In this document: piece by piece, positions 8,467 through 18,924 of the stretch
Layout of the letters: every line of letters starts with the position of its first letter
Position numbering within the stretch: position 1 is the first letter of the stretch
NCBI RefSeq assembly: GCF_900143535.1
Contig: NZ_FRFA01000006.1
Location: 62,001 to 126,000 of the forward strand
Length of the DNA stretch: 64,000 nucleotides
Direction: 5' to 3'
Source: Tateyamaria sp. Alg231-49
GTDB taxonomy: Bacteria; Pseudomonadota; Alphaproteobacteria; Rhodobacterales; Rhodobacteraceae
Notes under the pieces: model-generated
What the model saw: the letters and a program-made list of their open reading frames with translations, nothing else
Told to the model about the DNA's origin: nothing
The model's database searches: none
Program-made: the position numbers and the translations under genes

Positions 8467-9588
8467 ATGCGCATCGAACCGTTTGGCGTCGAAATCTGGA
8501 TGAATGAGTGGGAAACCAAGTGTGAATGGAACTTGGCCGAAACCTGCGTCGCGAGCCTCACGATTGCTGAACTGATGGCTTTGGCAGGCAAGAACGACAC
8601 TGACCTGTCCGAGCTGTTGTCGATGAAGATGACTTATGGCGAGATTGAGGGATCGATGCGCCTGCGCCAGGCCATCTGCGCGCTTTACGATCACCAAGAG
8701 CCAGAAAATGTGGTCGTCACGCACGGCACTATTGGCGCCAATATGTTGGTCCACAAAACCTTGGTGTCCGCGAATGATCGTGTCGTGGCCGTCGTGCCGA
8801 CGTATCAACAGCATTACTCGATCCCTGCCAGCATCGGGGCTGATGTGCACCAGCTGCAATTGCGCGAGGAAAACGGGTTCTTGCCTGATTTTGATGAATT
8901 GCGAGCGCTCGTCATTCCGGGCACCAAATTGATCGCAATCAATAACCCGAACAATCCCACCGGTGCGTTGATGGACCGCGCAATGCTGGAACAGATCGCC
9001 GCGATTGCTCGTGAAGTCGGCGCTTGGGTGCTGTGTGACGAAGTGTATCGTGGCACGGATCAAACAGGATCCGGCATGACCGCGTCCATCGCGGATATCT
9101 ATGAAAAAGGGATCAGCACCGCCAGCATGTCTAAGACTTACGCGCTTGCAGGATTGCGCCTTGGTTGGATTGCCGCATCGCGCGAAGTGATCGAAGCCGT
9201 TGCGATCCATCGTGATTACGACACGATTTCTGTAGGCATGATCGACGATCATTTCGCGACGCTCGCACTTGAAAACTACGAGAAAATCTTAACCCGAAGT
9301 CACACAATCACACGCGACAATTTGGCAATTTTGTCAGACTGGGTCGCAGAGCAGCCGCTGGTCTCTTGGGTGCAACCAAAATCAGGCACGACCGCATTGT
9401 TGAAACTCGATTTGGCAATGTCATCGCGGGAATTTTGCGTCGCGTTGTTGCAAGAAACAGGGGTCATGTTCACTCCTGGCTCTGCGCTAAATATGGAAGG
9501 TTATGTGAGAATTGGATACGCAAACAACCAGTCGATCCTCATAGAAGGGCTGAACCGGGTTTCCGCATTTTTAGCCAATCGGACGTAG
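8467..9588 (+). CDS. Aminotransferase class I/II (fold type I PLP enzyme)
   Basis: A 373-residue PLP enzyme. NNPNNPTGALMD and VLCDEVYRG carry the Asn and Asp/Tyr PLP contacts, SMSKTYALAGLRLGWI contains the Schiff-base lysine, and VRIGYAN near the end carries the substrate-carboxylate Arg. The N-terminus (MRIEPFGVEIWMNEWE) with AETCVASLTIAEL resembles aminotransferases related to capreomycidine synthase, an arginine-derived PLP enzyme, but I cannot assign the substrate. Start chosen for the AGGAA site 8 bases upstream. It lies after the polyamine module on the opposite strand from the transporter. Confidence 0.75.
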   Translation: MRIEPFGVEIWMNEWETKCEWNLAETCVASLTIAELMALAGKNDTDLSELLSMKMTYGEIEGSMRLRQAICALYDHQEPENVVVTHGTIGANMLVHKTLVSANDRVVAVVPTYQQHYSIPASIGADVHQLQLREENGFLPDFDELRALVIPGTKLIAINNPNNPTGALMDRAMLEQIAAIAREVGAWVLCDEVYRGTDQTGSGMTASIADIYEKGISTASMSKTYALAGLRLGWIAASREVIEAVAIHRDYDTISVGMIDDHFATLALENYEKILTRSHTITRDNLAILSDWVAEQPLVSWVQPKSGTTALLKLDLAMSSREFCVALLQETGVMFTPGSALNMEGYVRIGYANNQSILIEGLNRVSAFLANRT

Positions 9589-10068
9589 CCTACTGTCACA
9601 ACGCATGAGGCGAAGACGGTCGTTTCCGGCAAAGGTGGGTCGTATACCAATTATTGGAAGATCTTTGTGCCGCAAACCCTTGGCAGGCCACCCTAGATTT
9701 TGGCACATTTTTTGGCTGCCCTCCGACACGCGGACGTTGGAACACGGCGCAACGTTCGGCGAATGTGAGCCTTCGCGGCGCCCTGCCTCAATAACGGCTT
9801 TTGGTGATTGCGCCCCGCCACAGGCACCACCCGGAACAATGTATACTTGATCTGCTGGCGTCATCAGGCGGATTCATTCGTCGGGAACTACATCTTGCGG
9901 CTGTCAAATTTGCTCCAAACCGAAGAGGGCGGACCACGCAAATCCCTGTCTAAATTTCCGTCATTCCTTTGTCCGCAGGTGTTGGCAATGGGCCTTAAGC
10001 ATCCGCCGGAAACCAACCGCCCACGAGCATTGGATCGTGTCGTACATGATTGGCTCGACGGAACGGAG
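9589..10068. other. Non-coding or degenerate stretch
   Basis: About 480 bases between the aminotransferase and the end of tmoW. Short frames of 80-97 codons exist on both strands but have no recognisable motifs, unusual residue composition and no ribosome binding sites. I see no terminator with a T-run and no RNA structure I recognise. It may be decayed coding sequence separating the polyamine and TMAO modules. Confidence 0.4.
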
Positions 10069-12057
10069 TCAGTCCGGTAATCCCAATGCCTTTTTCCTGT
10101 CCGTTGCCCACTTCATGATTGTCAGATCAAATGTCAGCGCCATCAATGACACACAAATCCCAAGAACAAAGTTTTTGCCGAGATCAGTTCCAGCCAGTGT
10201 GCGCTGCAATTCCTGTCCCAGATCTTGGGTGCCGATGAAGGCGGCAATGATCACCATGAAGAATGCGAACATGATCGCCTGATTGAAGCCAACTGCCATC
10301 GTGGGCAAGGCCAGAGGCAGCTGTACCTTGAGCAGTTTTTGCATCCGAGTGGCACCCGCCATATCTGCGGCTTCGGTCATTTCCGGCGGCACTGTGCGCA
10401 GGCCCTCGATCGTGTAGCGGGTCAAGGGCACCATCGCAAAAATCAAGATCGACATCACGACGGATGTCGCCGTAATGCCAAACAGCATGATGGCAGGTAT
10501 CAGGTAGATAAAGCTGGGAAAGGTCTGAGCCGTATCGCAGGCCAGCAGAACGCGTTGGGACCACTTTTCGGATCGTGCGGCGACGATACCCAGTGGCACG
10601 CCAATCAAAATTGCCAAGGTCACCGCAGAAATCACGGAATAGAGCGTGATAACGGATCTATCCCACCATCCGGACAGCGCAACCAAACCAAAGAAAATGG
10701 CTGCATAGATCGCCGGGCGTTTTCCGCCAAGGGAGAGTGCAAAGGCCACAACCAAGAGGATGAACGCCGGCGTCGGGATCGAAAGAAGGAAATCACGGAA
10801 GGGATTCAGAATCCAAACGTTCAACACGTAGCGGATGGTTTGCGTTGTGTTTTGAACTGGATCGAGGGCCAGGAAACCTTTGATCAATGTGTCGATCTCT
10901 TTGCCTTGGCTGAAATTCTGTTTCCGTCCGATTTCCGCGAAAATCGGAACAAACTGAGCCGCGATGCAAAAGAAGATGAAGACGGCGATACCGGTCAGTA
11001 GGAAAACGTGCTTGCGCCACCAAGGTGTGTCGCGTTCGAAATGTTCGGGCTGTTTGACGACCCATGCCTTGGACATTCGATCAAGCATGACCGCGAGCAA
11101 CACGATGGTCACACCAATCTCGAACGAACGGCCCAGTTTGAAACTGCCCATCATCGCCAAAAGCTTGGCGCCCAATCCCGGCATCCCGATAAAGGCCGTC
11201 AACACAACCATGGCCAAACACAGCATGATGACTTGATTGACGCCCACCAGAATCTCGGTGCGGGCCGAAGGCAGGTAGACATGGCGTAGCAGTTGCCATT
11301 TGGTACAGCCACTCATGTTGCCAGCCTCGACGACTTCAGGCGAGACTTTTTGCAAGCCAAGTGTCGTCATCAGGATCATCGGAGGAATAGCGTAGATTGT
11401 CGTCGCAACCGCACCTGCCGTCGGGCCAACCTTGAAAAAGATTACTGCCGGGAGCAGGTATGTAAAGAATGGTAGGGTTTGCAGCACTGACAGGATCGGT
11501 TTGATCGCTTGGTTTACGGCCCTGTATTTCCAGGCAAGAATGCCAAGTCCCAGACCGATGAAGAAGGCCAGAGGAGCGGCAACCATCAGCACCGACATGG
11601 TCTCCATTGCGATGGTCCATTGCCCGATGAGAGCAGTCCAGATGAATGTGCCAGCGCCGAGCGCGGCCATGCGCCAGCCGCCAAGGTAGTAACCGATAAC
11701 AGCCGCCACCCCAGCCACCGCCGTCCACGGGATCGGCCCGATATGAGGCCAACGACGCTTGCCGAACATCAGGTTCGCCGTCACATCCAACAACCACTCG
11801 AGCCCTTCCGTCAATGTCCGGGTCAAAGTCAGCAGGCCAAGGTCGTCTTTGACAAAATTGAAGAACGCGTCGAGCCACGTCGCAAATGGCGGGATCATTG
11901 TTTCGGGGATGCGATGCAGCGCGTCGGGCAAAAGCCCGCCATATCGCAATAGAGTCAGTGCGACTGCTACGGCCAGAATGACAGTGACCCATCTGCCCCG
12001 CGTCCACAGAGCGATGCCAGACGTGTCTGTCTTTAGATTGTCGGCGATATCGGCCAC
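10069..12057 (-). CDS. tmoW: TMAO ABC transporter permease TmoW (tandem permease fusion)
   Basis: A 662-residue inner-membrane protein of the ProW/OpuAB class. It contains two permease modules: one at about residues 160-325, with the EAA-type loop VEAGNMSGCTKWQLLRHVYLP, and one at about 440-640, with MTEAADMAGATRMQKLLKVQLP. Single-module ProW-type proteins are about half this size, so this is a fused pair. Its ATG overlaps the last base of tmoV. TmoXWV is the characterised TMAO importer of Ruegeria, and the neighbouring methylamine genes support that reading over glycine betaine, which uses the same family. Confidence 0.8.
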   Translation of the reverse strand: MADIADNLKTDTSGIALWTRGRWVTVILAVAVALTLLRYGGLLPDALHRIPETMIPPFATWLDAFFNFVKDDLGLLTLTRTLTEGLEWLLDVTANLMFGKRRWPHIGPIPWTAVAGVAAVIGYYLGGWRMAALGAGTFIWTALIGQWTIAMETMSVLMVAAPLAFFIGLGLGILAWKYRAVNQAIKPILSVLQTLPFFTYLLPAVIFFKVGPTAGAVATTIYAIPPMILMTTLGLQKVSPEVVEAGNMSGCTKWQLLRHVYLPSARTEILVGVNQVIMLCLAMVVLTAFIGMPGLGAKLLAMMGSFKLGRSFEIGVTIVLLAVMLDRMSKAWVVKQPEHFERDTPWWRKHVFLLTGIAVFIFFCIAAQFVPIFAEIGRKQNFSQGKEIDTLIKGFLALDPVQNTTQTIRYVLNVWILNPFRDFLLSIPTPAFILLVVAFALSLGGKRPAIYAAIFFGLVALSGWWDRSVITLYSVISAVTLAILIGVPLGIVAARSEKWSQRVLLACDTAQTFPSFIYLIPAIMLFGITATSVVMSILIFAMVPLTRYTIEGLRTVPPEMTEAADMAGATRMQKLLKVQLPLALPTMAVGFNQAIMFAFFMVIIAAFIGTQDLGQELQRTLAGTDLGKNFVLGICVSLMALTFDLTIMKWATDRKKALGLPD

Positions 12058-13073
12058 TAACCGGCCCCCAGAAGGATATCCAATGCGGCTGTGCGGTCCA
12101 TGCCGCCAACCACTTTGCCACTGCTTGCGACGGGGATAATAGCCCGAGAATCTTGTACCAGCAGGCGCGCCAAGTCATGAACGGAGGCCGCCGTATCTAC
12201 AGGCTCGCCCTCTCCGGCGTTGTCTGCGCGTGCCAATGCTCCTGCGCGCACCACCCGTGCCTTGTCGATGTCTTCAGTAAATTTGCGGACATATTCGGTT
12301 GCAGGGTGCAAGACGATTTGATCAGGGGTGTCGCATTGTTCGACAGCACCGTCCTTCATGATCGCAATGCGGTCTGCAAGGCGCAACGCCTCGTCAAAGT
12401 CGTGGGTGATAAAGACGATTGTCTTGCCCAGCATGCCCTGCAGGCGCAAGAATTCGTCCTGCATCTCGCGTCGGATGAGCGGGTCGAGCGCGGAAAACGG
12501 TTCATCCAGAAACCAGATGTCGGGCTCGATGGCGAGGCTCCGTGCAATGCCGACACGTTGTTGTTGACCACCCGACAATTCGCGCGGGAAATACTCTTCG
12601 CGCCCTTCAAGACCGACCAGTTTGACAACTTCCAGCGCGCGTTCCCGGCGAGTGTGTTTGTCCTGACCGCGCATCTCGAGGGGAAAGGCGACATTGTCTA
12701 GAACGGTGCGGTGCGGCAGCAGACCAAAGGACTGGAACACCATGCCCATTTTGCTGCGGCGCAACTCGATGAGTTCTTTTTCGGACAAAGACATCAAGTC
12801 CTGTCCTTCGACAGAGATTGATCCACCTGTGATATCGTGAAGCCGGGAAAAACAGCGTACCAGCGTCGATTTGCCCGACCCGGAAAGGCCCATGATGACC
12901 AGCATTTCGCCCCTTGTCACATCAATCGTCACGTCCTTGACGCCAGCGATGTAGCCATCTGCACGGATCTCATCAAAGCTGCGGCCAGCAGGCATTGATT
13001 TGAGGTACGCTTCCGGGTTGGACCCAAAAATTTTCCACGCGTTCTTGCAGGAAATCACGGTGTCAGCGGTCAT
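12057..13073 (-). CDS. tmoV: TMAO ABC transporter ATP-binding protein TmoV
   Basis: A 338-residue ABC ATPase of the ProV/OpuAA class. Walker A is GLSGSGKST, the signature LSGGQQQR, Walker B IWFLDEPFSALD, and the switch histidine is in FITHDFDEA. The long N-terminal stretch before Walker A (IFGSNPEAYLKSMPAGRSFDEI) is typical of betaine-type ATPases, and the C-terminal 80 residues look like one CBS-type sensor module. It energises TmoW. It is separated from tmoX by 99 bases that contain a strong hairpin. Confidence 0.82.
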   Translation of the reverse strand: MTADTVISCKNAWKIFGSNPEAYLKSMPAGRSFDEIRADGYIAGVKDVTIDVTRGEMLVIMGLSGSGKSTLVRCFSRLHDITGGSISVEGQDLMSLSEKELIELRRSKMGMVFQSFGLLPHRTVLDNVAFPLEMRGQDKHTRRERALEVVKLVGLEGREEYFPRELSGGQQQRVGIARSLAIEPDIWFLDEPFSALDPLIRREMQDEFLRLQGMLGKTIVFITHDFDEALRLADRIAIMKDGAVEQCDTPDQIVLHPATEYVRKFTEDIDKARVVRAGALARADNAGEGEPVDTAASVHDLARLLVQDSRAIIPVASSGKVVGGMDRTAALDILLGAG

Positions 13074-13114
13074 GCTCTACTCTCTCCTTGTCGGCTGGGG
13101 CACCGGCAATTTAA

Positions 13115-13145
13115 CGCCCGCCCGGAGTGTAACCCCGGGCGGGCG
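13115..13145 (-). other. Strong intercistronic hairpin between tmoX and tmoV
   Basis: An 11-bp perfect GC-only stem (CGCCCGCCCGG / CCGGGCGGGCG) with a 9-base loop, 28 bases after the tmoX stop. On the minus strand it is followed by TTAAATT rather than a T-run. It could be a partial terminator or a 3'-protecting hairpin, giving much more binding-protein mRNA than permease/ATPase mRNA, as known for other ABC operons. Confidence 0.6.
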
Positions 13146-13172
13146 AAAGTCTTCAACAGTTTCGTGTGAACC

Positions 13173-14180
<1,008 letters not shown>

Positions 14181-14398
14181 TCAGGACATTTCGAATCCCG
14201 GATGCAGGCCAATTCTTGGTGAAATCAGTCTTGCATTATTTTCCTATCAATCAAGTTTTTTTCTTGATGAGTTACATTTGCGAACGCCTGATGGCCAAAA
14301 AAAACACAAGATATGTCCGATTTGAAAGAAAAGATGTCGGGTATTGGAGGGGAAAATATGAGTAAAAAGGCGTATTTAGGCGTAGGAGGTCCGATTTC

Positions 14399-15649
14399 AT
14401 GCGTTATTCTGGGTTCAAGGTCATAAAGGAAGCGCTGACGGGCCACAAAGGCTGGTTGCCCGCGTGGCGCGATCCAGAGCCAAAGGCGCACTATGACATC
14501 GTGATCATTGGCGGCGGTGGGCATGGGCTGGCCACAGCGCACTATCTTGCGTCGGTCTATGGTCAGCACCGGGTCGCAGTGATCGAGAAGGGATGGATCG
14601 GTGGCGGCAACGTCGGGCGCAACACGACGATCATCCGCTCGAACTATCTGTTGGATGGCAATGAACCATTCTACGAGTTTTCCCTCAAGCTCTGGGAGGG
14701 GCTGGAACAGGACCTGAATTACAACGCTATGGTGTCCCAACGTGGGATCATGAACCTTATCCATTCGGACGCACAGCGTGATGCTTTCGTCCGACGTGGC
14801 AACGCGATGATCCTGAATGGTGCCGATGCCGAGTTGTTGTCAGAAGCACAAATCCGGCAGGAGTATCCCTTCCTCAACTTTGATGATGCGCGCTTTCCCA
14901 TCAAGGGTGGGTTGGCCCAGCGGCGCGGTGGTACAGTGCGACACGATGCTGTCGCATGGGGGTATGCCCGAGCTGCTGACAGCCGAGGCGTAGACATCAT
15001 CCAGAATTGCGAAGTCACTGGCTTTCGCGTCGAGAATGGTAAGTGTCTTGGCGTTGAAACGTCCCGGGGGTTCATCGGTGCGGGTCGGGTTGGATGTGCT
15101 GTCGCGGGCAATTCCAGCCGTCTGATGGCAAAGGCTGGAATGCGGCTGCCCATTGAATCCCATGTCCTTCAGGCGTTCGTCTCAGAAGGGCTGAAACCTG
15201 TCTTGCCCGGCGTGATCACCTTTGGGGCTGGCCACTTCTATGTTTCGCAATCCGACAAGGGCGGGCTGGTTTTCGGCGGCGACATCGACGGCTACAACTC
15301 TTATGCGCAACGCGGCAACCTGCCGGTGGTCGAGGACGTGTGCGAGGGTGGCATGGCCATCATGCCAATGATTGGACGCGCTCGACTGTTGCGCATGTGG
15401 GGCGGGATCATGGATATGAGCATGGACGGTTCGCCTATCATCGACCGCACGCATATCGACGGGCTCTATTTCAATGGCGGCTGGTGCTATGGCGGATTTA
15501 AAGCAACGCCAGCGTCCGGCTATGCCTTCGCGCATCTACTTGCACGGGATGAGCCGCATGAAACCGCGACCGCCTACCGTTTCGACCGCTTCCGCACTGG
15601 CCACATGATAGACGAAAAAGGGATGGGCAATCAGCCCAATCTGCACTGA
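14399..15649 (+). CDS. mgdA: N-methylglutamate dehydrogenase subunit A (sarcosine oxidase beta-like)
   Basis: A 416-residue FAD-dependent amine oxidase of the DAO family. The dinucleotide-binding fold shows as DIVIIGGGGHGLATAHYLA near residues 30-50. A C-terminal MWGGIMDMSMDGSPIIDRT and WCYGGFKATPASGYAFAHLL match heterotetrameric sarcosine oxidase beta subunits. A GGAGG site lies 9 bases before the ATG. The four-gene order beta-delta-alpha-gamma is shared by sarcosine oxidase and N-methylglutamate dehydrogenase. The presence of mgsABC and gmaS nearby favours the latter, which regenerates glutamate and releases a C1 unit. Confidence 0.82.
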   Translation: MRYSGFKVIKEALTGHKGWLPAWRDPEPKAHYDIVIIGGGGHGLATAHYLASVYGQHRVAVIEKGWIGGGNVGRNTTIIRSNYLLDGNEPFYEFSLKLWEGLEQDLNYNAMVSQRGIMNLIHSDAQRDAFVRRGNAMILNGADAELLSEAQIRQEYPFLNFDDARFPIKGGLAQRRGGTVRHDAVAWGYARAADSRGVDIIQNCEVTGFRVENGKCLGVETSRGFIGAGRVGCAVAGNSSRLMAKAGMRLPIESHVLQAFVSEGLKPVLPGVITFGAGHFYVSQSDKGGLVFGGDIDGYNSYAQRGNLPVVEDVCEGGMAIMPMIGRARLLRMWGGIMDMSMDGSPIIDRTHIDGLYFNGGWCYGGFKATPASGYAFAHLLARDEPHETATAYRFDRFRTGHMIDEKGMGNQPNLH

Positions 15650-15709
15650 TCCTATGCCTTATCGCTCTAACAATATGCACTACACCATGCCCAAACGAAG
15701 GGGCCAAAG

Positions 15710-15982
15710 ATGATCATCAATCACCCTCTTCTTGGGCCCCGCGATAGCGCAGAATTTGTTTATCTTGGTACGGCAAACTTGATGGACAGGCCCGATCCCG
15801 ACACGGCCACGCCCGAAGATTGGCATGACTATGCCTATCTGCGCGACAACCCTGCTGGCCCGCATCGCGAGTTATGGTTTCACGAAGGAGGTGATCGGTC
15901 GATCCTGATTGTCACGCGCGACACCACTACGCACGAAATCTCGTCCGTGGAACTGGCCCGCAACTCGGGGGCGCAAGCATGA
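15710..15982 (+). CDS. mgdB: N-methylglutamate dehydrogenase subunit B (sarcosine oxidase delta-like), zinc cysteines missing
   Basis: A 90-residue delta subunit. The opening MIINHPLLGPRDSAEFVYLG aligns with the CPYCGPRxxxEF pattern of sarcosine oxidase delta subunits, but both cysteines are replaced. The later GC is also replaced, by GG (HRELWFHEGGDRS), and no cysteine exists anywhere in the protein. In sarcosine oxidase these residues bind a structural zinc, so this subunit should lack zinc. The fold is otherwise well preserved. Its stop overlaps the mgdC start (ATGA). Confidence 0.8.
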   Translation: MIINHPLLGPRDSAEFVYLGTANLMDRPDPDTATPEDWHDYAYLRDNPAGPHRELWFHEGGDRSILIVTRDTTTHEISSVELARNSGAQA

Positions 15983-18924
15983 CACAGAATAACAGGCTCA
16001 ACGGTGGGCAGATTGACCGCAACACGACACTGAACTTCAACTTCGATGGCAAGAAGTACACGGGCCATCCCGGTGATACGTTGGCTTCGGCTCTTTTGGC
16101 CAACAACGTTCGCCTCATGGGGCGGTCTTTCAAATATCACCGCCCGCGCGGTCCGCTAACGGCAGGATCCGAGGAGCCCAACGCAATTGTCGAACTGCGC
16201 AGTGGCGCCCGGCAGGAACCCAATACGCGCGCCACGACTGCCGAACTGTTTGACGGGCTGGCGGCCAAATCGCAAAATCGGTGGCCAAGCCTCGCCTTCG
16301 ATGCGATGGCGATCAACGACAGGTTTTCAAATTTCCTGACGGCGGGGTTCTACTACAAAACATTCATGTGGCCCGCTGCATTCTGGGAAAAGATTTACGA
16401 GCCCATCATTCGCAAGGCTGCTGGCCTCGGATCGCTTTCGATGCAAGCTGACCCGGATGAATATGACAAGGGGTTCCGCCACTGTGATCTATTGATCATC
16501 GGCGCGGGCCCCGCTGGCCTGAACGCAGCCCTCATCGCGGGCCGATCAGGTGCTGAAGTGATCCTCGCAGACGAGGATTTTCGCATGGGGGGACGCTTGA
16601 ATGCCGAAACCTTCGCTGTCGCAGATTTGGCAGGGGCCGACTGGGCCGCACAAACAGTGGCCGAACTCTCTGCCATGCCCAATGTTCGTCTGATGCCTCG
16701 CACGACCGTTATCGGGGCCTTCGATCATGGCATCTATGGCGCAGTCGAGCGGATCACTGATCATCTGGCCACATCACCAACCGGGAAACCCCGCCAAATC
16801 CTTTGGCGCATCTATGCAAAACAGACCGTGTTGTGCGCCGGTGCCACTGAACGTCCCATTGCCTTTGAAAACAATGACCGGCCCGGCATCATGCTGGCCG
16901 CATCGATGCGCTCCTATGCTAACCGCTGGGCGACCACACCAGCGCAACGAGTCGCGATCTTTACCAATAACGACGATGGGCATCGCACCGCGCAGGACTT
17001 GCACGCAAAAGGGGTCAAGATTGCAGCCGTCATTGACACGCGCCCTGACGCTCCAAGCTCGATGGACTACGAGGTCCTGCAAGGTGCACAGGTGGCGGAC
17101 ACAAAGGGGCGTTTGGGCCTGACATTTGTCGAGGTTGCACGCGCTGATGGCACCAACCGGACCATTGAGTGCGGCGCGCTTGGCGTATCGGGGGGGTGGA
17201 ACCCGAACGTGCAGTTGACCTGTCATCAGCGCGGCCGACCGATTTGGAAGGAAGAATTGGCCGCTTTCGTTCCCGGCGGTACGTTACCGCCATATATGTC
17301 TGTGGCCGGGGCAGCGGTTGGTACGTTCTCCACTCATGGCGCGCTCAAGTCCGGTGCGGATGCTGTGCGCAAGGCGTTGGGCCTCAAGGGCCGCGCACCC
17401 GCTGTTCCGCAAGCTGAAGATGCGCCCGTAAACCAGACGCCGTTTTGGTACGTGACCGGGTGTTCCCGTGCCTGGCTTGACCAGCAGAACGACGTCACGG
17501 TCAAAGACGTAAAGCTGAGCCATCAGGAAGGCTTCCGCTCGGTCGAACACCTCAAGCGCTATACAACACTGGGCATGGCCACGGATCAGGGCAAGACATC
17601 CAACATGGGCGGCCTCGCCATCATGGCCGAACTTGCGGGCAAGTCGATCCCCGAAGTCGGCACGACGATCTTTCGCCCGCCTTACACGCCGACGGCCATT
17701 GGCACGCTCGCGGGCCGTATGCGGGGCAAGGAATTCCATCCGACCCGTCTGACGCCCTCGCATTTCTGGGCCAAGGAACGAGGCGCAGTTTTTGTGGAGG
17801 TCGGAAATTGGTTGCGCGCGCAGTGGTTTCCGCTGCCCGGCGAAACTCACTGGAGGCAGTCGGTGGATCGCGAAGTCTTGGCCACCCGCTCGTCAGTTGG
17901 AGTGTGTGACTGCACCACATTGGGCAAGATCGACGTGCAGGGCACGGATGCGGCGACTTTCCTGAACAAGGTTTATTGCAATGGCTTCGCCAAGCTGGCC
18001 GTCGGTAAAACCCGCTATGGGTTGATGTTGCGTGAAGACGGGATCGCGCTGGATGACGGCACTGCCGCACGTCTTGCCGAGGATCAGTTTGTTGTGACGA
18101 CCACGACCGCCAACGCCGCACGGGTCTATCAACACATGGAGTTCGTCCGCCAATGCCTGATGCCGCAGGCAGATGTGCAATTGATTTCGACGACCGAAGC
18201 TTGGGCCCAATACGCTGTCGCGGGACCCAATTCGCGCAAGTTGCTGCAAAAGATTGTAGATGCCGAATTCGATATCTCGAACGAAGGGTTTCCCTTCATG
18301 GCCTGTGCCAACATCACCGTCTGTGGCGGGCTGCGCGCCCGGCTGTTTCGCATATCGTTTTCGGGCGAACTTGCCTTCGAAATTGCGGTGCCGTCGCGCT
18401 ATGGTGATGCGTTGATGCGCAAGCTGATGGCGGAAGGCGAAGAATTCGACGTTACCGCGTACGGCACAGAAGCGCTTGGCGTTATGCGCATCGAAAAAGG
18501 GCACGCGGCAGGCAATGAGCTTAACGGCACCACGACAGCGCTGAACCTCGGGATGGGGCGCATGGTATCCAAGGCCAAAGATAGCATCGGCTCAAAACTC
18601 GCAGAACGTCCAGGCCTGAATGAGCCTGATGCGTTGATGCAGGTCGGCCTGCGTCCTGTGAACAAGGATGACAAGGTAACCGCTGGTGGCCACTTGATGA
18701 ACACAAACGGGCCAGTTGATGCGGCACATGACCAAGGCTACGTCACCTCAGCAGCCTTTTCTCCAACTCTGGGCAGCATGATCGGTCTTGGTTTCCTCAA
18801 GGACGGTGGTAATCGCAATGGTGAAACACTGCGGCTTGTCTCACCCGTCACGAATCTGACTGTCGAGGTCGAAGTCGTATCAGCCCATTTTGTTGATCCC
18901 GAAGGAGAGCGTGTCCGTGCATGA
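15979..18924 (+). CDS. mgdC: N-methylglutamate dehydrogenase subunit C (sarcosine oxidase alpha-like)
   Basis: A 981-residue alpha subunit. Residues about 15-85 form a ferredoxin-like region without cluster cysteines (LNFNFDGKKYTGHPGDTLASA). An NAD/FAD Rossmann motif (LLIIGAGPAGLNAALIAGRS) is at about 171-190, followed by a disulphide-reductase-like middle region. The last 370 residues are a GcvT-type folate-binding domain (SVGVCDCTTLGKIDVQG, ARLFRISFSGELAFEIAV). It would pass electrons and the methylene group to tetrahydrofolate. It overlaps both mgdB and mgdD, a tightly coupled operon. Confidence 0.85.
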   Translation: MTQNNRLNGGQIDRNTTLNFNFDGKKYTGHPGDTLASALLANNVRLMGRSFKYHRPRGPLTAGSEEPNAIVELRSGARQEPNTRATTAELFDGLAAKSQNRWPSLAFDAMAINDRFSNFLTAGFYYKTFMWPAAFWEKIYEPIIRKAAGLGSLSMQADPDEYDKGFRHCDLLIIGAGPAGLNAALIAGRSGAEVILADEDFRMGGRLNAETFAVADLAGADWAAQTVAELSAMPNVRLMPRTTVIGAFDHGIYGAVERITDHLATSPTGKPRQILWRIYAKQTVLCAGATERPIAFENNDRPGIMLAASMRSYANRWATTPAQRVAIFTNNDDGHRTAQDLHAKGVKIAAVIDTRPDAPSSMDYEVLQGAQVADTKGRLGLTFVEVARADGTNRTIECGALGVSGGWNPNVQLTCHQRGRPIWKEELAAFVPGGTLPPYMSVAGAAVGTFSTHGALKSGADAVRKALGLKGRAPAVPQAEDAPVNQTPFWYVTGCSRAWLDQQNDVTVKDVKLSHQEGFRSVEHLKRYTTLGMATDQGKTSNMGGLAIMAELAGKSIPEVGTTIFRPPYTPTAIGTLAGRMRGKEFHPTRLTPSHFWAKERGAVFVEVGNWLRAQWFPLPGETHWRQSVDREVLATRSSVGVCDCTTLGKIDVQGTDAATFLNKVYCNGFAKLAVGKTRYGLMLREDGIALDDGTAARLAEDQFVVTTTTANAARVYQHMEFVRQCLMPQADVQLISTTEAWAQYAVAGPNSRKLLQKIVDAEFDISNEGFPFMACANITVCGGLRARLFRISFSGELAFEIAVPSRYGDALMRKLMAEGEEFDVTAYGTEALGVMRIEKGHAAGNELNGTTTALNLGMGRMVSKAKDSIGSKLAERPGLNEPDALMQVGLRPVNKDDKVTAGGHLMNTNGPVDAAHDQGYVTSAAFSPTLGSMIGLGFLKDGGNRNGETLRLVSPVTNLTVEVEVVSAHFVDPEGERVRA

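Noticed and set aside
8182-9252. 356-codon frame on the minus strand
   Set aside because: Entirely antisense to the well-supported aminotransferase at 8467-9588, whose PLP motifs are intact; the antisense protein is His/Arg-rich without motifs.
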